From Apostichopus japonicus (Eukaryota > Echinodermata > Holothuroidea > Aspidochirotida > Stichopodidae), in assembly GCF_037975245.1 (NCBI RefSeq), contig NC_092579.1:13934678-13998677 (forward strand): DNA of 64,000 nucleotides, read 5' to 3'. This document shows, in pieces, positions 55,812 to 64,000 of the stretch. The stretch's first letter is position 1; each line of letters starts with the position of its first letter. The notes under the pieces were generated by a model that was not told the DNA's origin, ran no database searches, and saw nothing but the letters and a program-made list of their open reading frames with translations. The position numbers and the translations under genes were made by a program.

Positions 55812-58800
55812 GTAAGATCTAGTTTTACATAATTAACGAGAATGCTGTGTACCTGGCGACCGAAAGCTGCTTATGTTAAAACTTAATATGTGATGAGAGA
55901 GTGGAGCAGTGAAAGTTACACGCCAATCATGTATGACTATGAGGCCTAACAAGTTAACACTATCATAGTTTAGGCTAGTGTTATTTTGTTAGGTCATAGA
56001 CTTCAACTAGCATGAGCAAGCCTCCTAACTTAAGCCAGACCTCACTATATCCAATTTTCCTCTTTTGAAGTTTCCATTTAATTAATTCAACTTAAATTTC
56101 ATTATCATCAAAGTATCGTTTAGAAATGCTTTACCCAAGGCTTCACCAGTGGCATTAGTGTCCAGGCCTAGGCTACCACAAAGTAGAGCTTGCTTAATCC
56201 AGATTCTAGGCTCGATTGAGGCTTCAGCCCAATGCCAGGCAATTCGGTTTTGGACTTACTGTGAGACTGAGCCTGTTTAACTGCTAGCTACTAGGCTTTG
56301 ATCAGGCTCAACCACTTGCACTTGGGCCTAACAGATTTTGGTAGATAGCCCAGATGTGAGAGTCCTATACAAGCTAGACACAAATTATGTTGTAACTTAG
56401 CCTATGCTAGAACAATTGAGGATTGGCACCTGTTGGTGCAACACAAGTCACATTCATTGCTTAACTTACAAATGACTTCATGGGATTGTGAATCAGTCTC
56501 ATGATGTGTACTGTTTTTAGGAGAACTTGATAACAGGAAGAAACAGTCAAAAGTAGGCCAAGCTCAGAGTCAGGATAGCCTTTGGCTTAGTTTACTTGGA
56601 CTAATGTTAGACCTGGAATCATTTTGATCCGTATTACAGTGAGTCAAAAAAGTAAATAAGAAAACAAGCTGGAATAATAGGTGCCTAATGTGGTATTCAT
56701 GATAAAAAGATACAGATCAACACTGAAACCTTACATCCATATTGCAATAATTACAAGACGTTTGTTAAATTACTCTGAAGTTGCACCCATTGCCTGCACT
56801 ACAAATCTCCTTTCATTCTTAAGATTCCCAGAGAAGAAACTGTTTTATTTGTTACTGGAAGTATTTAGTAACGTTTTCAGATGTTGCACATGGCCTAATT
56901 TGAGAACTGTGTTAGCCAAGAGAGGCTTTAAAATGGTTTCACACAGTTTGACACATTATCTGGAATAAATTCAGTTTCATTTGATAGTCTTGATAGTTTT
57001 TCACAGTTTTTGAAAGTTTAAATATTGAAAGTCTCAAGTTCAATAGGCCATGCAGTACATGGGTCTTTAGGCAAAGACAAATTGTAATAATTACTTAAAA
57101 AGTTCCAATGACACCAAAAAAAGAAAAAAAGTCCATACACATCATAAACTGTGAAAGATCATGAAAATGGGATAATTGCAAGTCCTTCCACTAGGACTAC
57201 AAATTTCCCAGAGATTGAAATAAAGACTTGTTTCATATTTCTTTGCCAGTTTCTGACAATTTTATCAAAGGCTAGAATATTCCATATCAGAAGTTAAATA
57301 CAATGTTGGACTTTATGTGTATTATATATTTGAAATAAAAGCATGATTTAGCCAATGCATAATATAAATTTAGAGCCAAAAATGAAGCAAAATCAATGCA
57401 AAATCCTGCTTTACCTAGGATGTAACGAAGTTAATAATATGCTCTACAGTATATTCTGCACTCAGTTACATGTATATATTGAATGTAACCTGAACTTCTA
57501 TAGACACAGAAGTGTCCAAGAACACCTAAAGGGCTGTAGCCTTTCCTTTTGATATATACTGTACAGTGTATATTAGTTGTTACAGATGAGGGTACCAGCT
57601 GATATACAGCATCACAATCTTAAATTCAATTGAAATAGAAGTAATCTGCACGTAGCTTCTTCCTGCTGGACTTCACGATTTGTGAAAGATTATAACCGAA
57701 CCGTATTTTTTTTATGCAAATTGACGCCTGGCATTGCCTTTTACTGTTGGTCTTTCTTAGAATAGGAAACAAAACTGGTAGAGTACTGTGGTACGGTAAA
57801 CAGTCAAACTACACTGTGTACTATCAGTGTACAAAGTACACCTTTTGGTACAGACGTGTTAAAACAAGATGACCAAAGTTGAAGGAAAAGGAAGCAATTA
57901 TGATGGTTTGTTATCTTTAAGGTATTTTGATAAAAAAAAAGTAGTTGCACAGACATGTGTCCTGTACTTTAACGCTGATTTGGTTAGCAGATTTTCAAGA
58001 TTGACATACATTTCTAGAATTTGCTCTGCTATGTATGCCTTTTAAAATGCAGTCATACTTGCTAGTTTAAAGTGTGCCGCAGTTGTTGATAAGGCTCTGC
58101 TGTAACTTAATAGAGGTGACCCTGTCATCCTGCCTAAATTTGGCTCACATCCAAGTACAGTACATCCTGTAGAACTTTATGTATAAAAGTGAAAGTCAAA
58201 TATTTGTTGATATTGACTGTCCTACCCTTTCTTTCGAGAAAGTGTGACATGATCTCCATTAAAGTGTACTAGCTGTGTTTGTGTATCAAAACTTTTGGTT
58301 TTAAAAAATAAATAAAGAGATAAGGTGTCCTGTTTTCCAGTGCTCGTGAATTCAACTTGACACACCCTTATTGCAATAGCAATATTAAGTAGCGTGACAA
58401 TCTGTGAAAACTCCAAAATGAATTTATTTCAGGTTTTCAGTTCTTGTAATCATAAGGGTGAGAAATTTCTTGAGAAGTGGCGAACAATGACGTGTTGTCG
58501 AAATTGTCTGTAAACATTAACATACTCTGGTGTCATTTACAGAAGACTGATGGGCGTTGGTCCATTCCAATGCACTAATTGAGAGAGCTGGAACCGGGAG
58601 GGGGGGGGGGGTGAGGATGGGGGAAGAGAAGTGGGAGGAGGAAAATGTTGAATCTTTAATTACTGATCTATTTTGGTATTTCAGAAAGTTTTGAATGTTA
58701 ACTTTCTCTTGCTCAGAATTGTGAGCAATTGAGTTTTGTTTGTTTAGCCTGTCTGCAGTTTAGTGTTGCTCATTGTGATTCCAATAGCATGAATCATTCA

Positions 58801-59996
58801 CAGGAATCCGGTACCCTAGAAACAGGATATTCTCCTGCTTAAACATACATCCAAAGTTTTATTTTGGTTTTCTCTTGATTTTTCATCTGGTTCAAATGCT
58901 TTAAGGGTGACGGTTTGTTTGTTCAAGACTGTTTAAGGTATGTGCTGAAAAGAAGTCTGATAAAGATCGCTTTTTAACTAAATGGGATAGAAAATTCAAC
59001 AGCTTGTTGACATGTTTGCTCGTTTTCAGTTTGAAGTACTCTAAGGACGTTAAAGCAGAATATTGAATTTGATTCTTACAGTATATTTTACAGTAATACA
59101 GTACACTGTTTTCCCCCTGTTGTTGTACAAAGCAAAATAGTTCCAATGATGTTTTTTTTGGGGGGGAGGGGATGATGTTTTTTTTGGGCAGGGAGGGGGT
59201 GGGGCAGGTTGTACAGACATCATATATAGTGAACATTTCTAGCAACACAGAGTGGCGTGGTTGTTACCTTGATTTAAATTGTCACCCACCTCATAGGTTA
59301 AGATCTACATATGGTCAAAACGAGCTTAGTAGTTAATGATTTAAACTTGACTGTATGTGTTCAATATATTGTGTTGAACATTTACATACATGTCATTAAT
59401 AGCAGAGGACCAAATGTTTGGTCTTAGAATATTGCCAGAACCAAGTGACCTCTTAACCCTTGGTACAGAAATAAAATGTACAAATTATTGCAGAAACCAT
59501 TTTACTCATGGTTAGGTACTGAAGTAAATTGTAAATGCACATCAGTTGATGAATAATAAATTTTTCCAAACATTTAAAGAGTATAAATTCTGGAAATATT
59601 TCTTTGGAAAAACCTTCTAATTGTGCTGTAAAAGCAAAGACAAATGCTGACATTTGGTTGTCGTCTGAGCAGTGGTGTGCACACAGCACACTATACATGC
59701 CTGCTTTAATGTTGGAGTGTAGTGTAAACATTACAGATTGCTCTCTCAATAGAGACTAAACCTGTCTCAGAGTAATATGCACTTATCTTTGCCCCTATTG
59801 CAATTATTTATTTCAAATGCAATGGTAAAATGAATTATATTCAGACAAACAGGAAGACTGTCAAAGTAATATCTTATTCTATATCCATATGTGTATTTCA
59901 TTTGTCTAATTCAATTCTGCTACATACAGTAGCTGGTGAGTATTTTTTCTTTACTTAAGTTAAAAGAGTTAAAACTTAAAACAAGTTTTAACTTAC

Positions 59997-60060
59997 TTTT
60001 ACACATTCTCCTACACAGGCTCTCTAGTGAATAAGCAGTTTGCTAACAGTTTTATTTTAT
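59997..60060 (-). repeat. Dispersed repeat, copy 3, inverted
   Basis: The plus strand shows TTTTACACATTCTCCTACAC, AGGCTCTCTAGTGAATAAGC and AGTTTGCTAACAGTTTTATT, the reverse complement of the core of copies 1 and 2. It lies in the first large intron of the BAIAP2-like gene. Confidence 0.85.
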
Positions 60061-60544
60061 GTTGAAAACTTAAAATAGTAACATTTCCTTGCAGTCAAGG
60101 GCATACTTTGGCAGTATTATTTTTTTAATTAAAATTGGATTCAAAAGCAGAGGAGATATAGTCTGTCATCAGTCCTTCTGTAGGGACCACTCTTTAAAAG
60201 GGGGGGGGGGGGGGAGGAAGAAGAACATGGTAGAAGACAAAAGAAGACGAATTTTCTCAGTTCACCCATCAAATTTGTGCCTTTGTTTTATTCGTAGTGC
60301 CAGGATGGAACGTTAAAGGGGATGTTAAAGGTCCCCACTAATTCCCACAATTTGCTCTTTACAGTAGCACAGATTGTGCTGTGGATTTGCAGTACAAATT
60401 CAGGATGCTTGATACAAAAACCCATAAAACCAGAATTTTATTGAGCCAGGTGTATGTACCGTTACAAATCTGTAGATTTTGCATGATCATGATCACTTAA
60501 ATTATATGTACAGTAGAAATGCATGTGGATCCCATATTGTTTTC

Positions 60545-60575
60545 TCCCTCAAATAATAATAGTAGTAATATTAAT

Positions 60576-60625
<50 letters not shown>

Positions 60626-60700
60626 TATTAATAATAATCACAATCATAATCATCATAATCATAATCATAATAATAATACTAATAATCATAAAAATGAGGT
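60545..60700. repeat. AAT trinucleotide microsatellite
   Basis: About 50 AAT-type triplets, with CATAAT interruptions toward the right. The Asn-rich and Ile-rich translations are artefacts of the repeat. It lies in the large intron of the BAIAP2-like gene. Confidence 0.97.
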
Positions 60701-62409
60701 GGAATTAAATATACAGTAGCACGAAATCAGAAAAAAAGAAGAAGCTCCTCAAGGCAGTAATAACAAAACTAGTAAAATCGCGATCAAATGAACAACTTAA
60801 GATATTAATCTTTAGGTTACTTCAAATAAGGCAGCTCTCATTTTAAAATCCTTACAAGCTGACGAGCAAATTGATATTTGGTGTGATTAAAATTTCACAG
60901 ACCTACAAGGTTTGGGAAATATTAATCATGAGATTATTATTTTGATTTGAAAACCACTGAGTTACAGTAAATTTCTGTAAGTTCATTGACATATAGTACA
61001 GGACAGTAGAATCTATAAATAGCAGTGTATGATAAATAGAAGCTCAGTATATATTGCCCATGGCTCAGATATGTCGACAGGCACCCCAAAAAACTTGTTA
61101 CTTTTTGAATCGATCGTTTTCATCTTTCTCGTCCCGGCATCCTCAAGGGCTTAAAGCTGTTCTTACATCATCCACTGTCATTTTGTATTAATATATAGAT
61201 TCCTCGCCGTGTGTCAGAAAATGAAATTGTTAGCGCTCTGCCGTCCCCGAGAGCTCCCTGAGCTAGATTGTGATTTGTGACAAGAAAATACCTCATCATG
61301 CACAGTATGGTACACGAACAAACTGGGAACAACTTATCCAAGTCTTGAATAATGTGAGCTAAGGAAACATGACCAAATGGCTAAATTATAAGCAAATGTG
61401 TAAATTGCATAGAAGTAATAAATAGGTTAAATCATAACTGTATATGTCCAATATTTTATAACTAAATACCTCTAAAGGCATGAAAACTGCTTTGCAATAT
61501 TTATAAACAAAATCCTTACACATACAGTAAGTTTAAAATTCATTTTTACAGTTTGTAGGTACATGAACAGTACACTTGTTATTTTGATAGCATAGTGAAA
61601 TTGTGGGATTTACTGCACTGCTTCAATATGCCCTCACAATGTACCCACTCTCTCACTATGGAATTGTCTAGAATGTTCTGGTAAATCTTCTTGAAATTTG
61701 AGTCCTGAGATTCACTATTTAAGGTTCTTTTATGTCTATAATGTACAGTGCACAACATATCCAGTAAAACCAGTTGTTACCAACACATTCTTGCTGCCCA
61801 CATCACTCACTTTTTAACAGTATATTTGCCCTGTAGGTCATGTATTCATGACTCCTCCCAATGAAATCTTCTGTTAACTTCTATCAACAAATGCCAGTTG
61901 TTGAAGTTACTGCATCACATAATATTTAGGAGTGCATAATTAATGTTTAAACTAGTAAGACATGTATATATATACCTCAGCACTCCTACTGTACCTTGAT
62001 GGTAGAGGTGAATGAACAAATAGAATTATTTTGCGAAGAGAAAATGACTTCATGTTCGTTCATGTTTGCTGTTGTTGTATCAGGAAATATTTGTGTTTCT
62101 TGCAAATTGTTTTACTAAAATGGATTGAACATAGCTGAAAAAACAAAGAATTATATGGTTTGTTTGTTCGGTGCTAGAGTTTACTGTCTGTGTCAAAGAT
62201 CAATCGGTCACTATGTTACATTGATATTATTACATGGCAACCAAGACCACGATCTCAGTTTACACTGCTGCAGTACTGTATATACTGTTCATTCTTCAGA
62301 TGACAGTTTTCAAGCTTTTAAATTTTGATGAACAGTGCTAAGCTGGTGGTTTGATCACTCTTGTCACTAAAAAATACATTGAATGAAGGAATGGTGGTAT
62401 ACCTTCATG

Positions 62410-62782
62410 CAGGGGTGGACAAACTTTTTTGAATGAAAGGGCCAGATATAAGGAGTGAAAACTTGCCCTTGCCGCACCTAACCAACTACCTGCTGTTGAT
62501 TTCAAACCTTTGATTCCGAGGACTTTCAAGCAATTATAGGTGTGTGTACTTAATCTGTATTCACAAAAACATAATATCATTACAGTACAGTTGATAATTA
62601 ATTGGGATAATATGCCTAACTGACAGCATCATTAGTGCCGATAAATTCTAAGCAGCTAGCTCTTTTTTGTGATGATGTAAAATAGATTGATTTTTTTCTT
62701 TTTCTTGAGACATCTCACGGGCCGCATAAAATTCACTGGCAGGCCGCATGTGGCCAGCGGGCCATACGTTGCTCACCCCAGC
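62410..62782. mobile_element. hAT-like non-autonomous element
   Basis: The left end CAGGGGTGGACAAACTTTTT pairs with the right end GCCATACGTTGCTCACCCCAG. The interior begins GAAAGGGCCAGATA and ends ACGGGCCGCATAAAATTC, then GGCAGGCCGCATGTGGCCAG. CAGGGGTGG-CAAAC ends with GGGCCGCATGTGGCC near one side are the hallmark of a very widespread animal hAT non-autonomous group. It has no coding capacity and lies about 200 bases upstream of the second exon of the BAIAP2-like gene. Confidence 0.8.
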
Positions 62783-62992
62783 CTATTCATATGTGTATAC
62801 TGTATCTCTCTCTCTATATATATACATATATGCACAATCTTAGCACAATATGCACAATCTTATGCACAATCAAACCTCCAGCACTGCACAATCTTACACA
62901 ATGTAATGAAATTCTAAGACTGCAGATAAGACTCAAGTTTACAAGCAATTGAACATCTTTCTATTTCATGACAATTTTTCTGTATTCCTCAG

Positions 62993-63068
62993 AATATTGT
63001 TGATGGCTTTACACCTGAAGTACGAACTCTTATTGCCCAAGGGAAGGTGTATGACAAAGCATTGCAAA
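62993..63068 (+). CDS. IRSp53/BAIAP2-family gene, second coding exon
   Basis: After the acceptor CCTCAG the exon reads NIVDGFTPEVRTLIAQGKVY and DKALQ, then an A/GTGAGT donor in phase 1. Human BAIAP2 at this place is TIMEQFNPSLRNFIAMGKNY then EKALAG. Joined to the first exon it gives the start of IMD helix 1. The rest of the gene must lie to the right; no further exon was recognised up to 64000. Confidence 0.85.
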
Positions 63069-64000
63069 GTGAGTACTGGAAGTTTATTACTTGTAATTGA
63101 TAGAACCAGCCTCCTTCAGTCATCTTGTAATTTTATCAATTTTCACTTCAAGTTTGCAATAATTTTGTTTCTCACTAATAGACCTAAGTCAGTGTTGACA
63201 GTTGTACTGAATGCATGATATTATATGTAGTGAAATTACTTATAAGCTGAATATTTTAGTCTTGAAAGTTTGGTAAATATATATACGTATAAGGTTGAGA
63301 CTAGTTGAGAATTATATATACATATAAATATATATGTAAATCAAGCTTTTACTTTTGTTTCCATCACACCAGAAACTGACCAAGTTGGTGAACTGTGAAA
63401 TATTTAGCTATTTCCTCCTGTGGAGGCTTTAACCTGTTATATAATCAAAATGAGTGACAATACAGTTGGCTAATCCATCTTAAAAGTGTCCCATGAAAAG
63501 GCTTGAACTTTAACCTCATTCATTCTGATGCACACATGTAGATACACACTGTGGGGTAGTAGTGTTGATGCCATACTGGATGTCATGTGTACTTCCTGGA
63601 TGCTTAGGGTAGTTGTACATCATTGTTCAAAAGAATAACTTTATTCTACCAGGAAGGAGTAATCTCTGTAGGCATTGTATGAGTATGACACAATACTAAC
63701 AAACCATAATTAATGCAAGACAGGATCGTCAAATTGCTATACATGAATGTGCAGATTCATCGCATGAAGGGTGGGGTGGCCGGAGTGGATGGTGAGAGAG
63801 GGTTGGTGAGAGAGGGTTGGTGATAGCTACAGTAGGCAGACGTATCAGATTTGTCGGTATTTATAAACTTGTACGTTCACAGGGGTGGATTAGACTACAG
63901 GTTCAAGGTGTCGAAGAAGCATTTGTCGTAATGGTTGTGAAAGGTCTGCTAGGTCCTAGTTTTACTCAGAGGCACCAAATCCACTGCTTGTTTCCAGGGA

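Larger units (their letters stand above)
55812..62992 (+). other. First intron of the BAIAP2-like gene
   Basis: A 7.2 kb intron with no other exon recognised. It holds an inverted dispersed repeat (59997-60060), G-rich tracts (58599-58613, 59158-59210, 60199-60214), the AAT microsatellite and the hAT-like element. Long first introns are usual in this gene family. Confidence 0.65.

Noticed and set aside
60519-60719. Asn-rich or Ile-rich frame
   Set aside because: Pure AAT microsatellite.

Overview
The window is intron-rich, AT-rich animal nuclear DNA with few short exons, no bacterial operon structure and many minisatellites and decayed transposons. The proteins are clearly metazoan. The repeat style (a tRNA-derived SINE, hAT-like foldbacks, arrays dense in GGTCA-type words) suggests a marine invertebrate deuterostome, most likely an echinoderm; this is inference, and no species is claimed.

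Four genes can be reconstructed exon by exon from reading-frame phase and splice sites. (1) 489-31526, + strand: TSC2 (tuberin), from within its N-terminal helical-repeat region to the stop codon. It has 27 visible exons that join in phase into about 1,563 residues and include the complete RapGAP domain. (2) 36565-40335, + strand: HAGH (glyoxalase II), complete from its cytosolic start codon (258 residues) with every metal ligand present; the upstream leader exon was not found. (3) 52561-41851, - strand: an HMG-box protein whose N-terminus matches the INO80 subunit TFPT, an arrangement like fungal Nhp10. It converges tail to tail on HAGH. (4) 55764 to beyond the window, + strand: the first two coding exons of an IRSp53/BAIAP2-family IMD (I-BAR) gene, separated by a 7.2 kb intron.

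Layout: 1-31.5 kb TSC2; 31.5-36.5 kb its 3' flank with a 167 bp repeat array; 36.5-40.3 kb HAGH; 41.8-52.6 kb the HMG/TFPT-like gene; 53.2-55.2 kb a nest of transposon remnants; 55.8-64 kb the start of the BAIAP2-like gene. TSC2 and HAGH also lie close together on human 16p13.3, so this pair may be ancient synteny.

Functionally, tuberin is the GAP that switches off Rheb and hence mTORC1. Its Akt-type and AMPK-type sites and its catalytic Asn can all be recognised here. HAGH completes glutathione-dependent methylglyoxal detoxification, the HMG protein is a probable chromatin-remodelling subunit, and the BAIAP2-like protein would couple Rho GTPases to actin and membrane curvature. Nothing in the sequence implies that the four genes act together.

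The most unusual content is non-coding. TSC2 introns carry at least six unrelated tandem arrays (56, about 50, 40, 75, 117 and about 402 bp units), one with a higher-order repeat, one made of perfect 16 bp palindromes, and one packed with nuclear-receptor-type half-sites. The HMG gene has a 16-codon phase-0 exon that would split the HMG box, and a perfect 26 bp inverted repeat in an intron.
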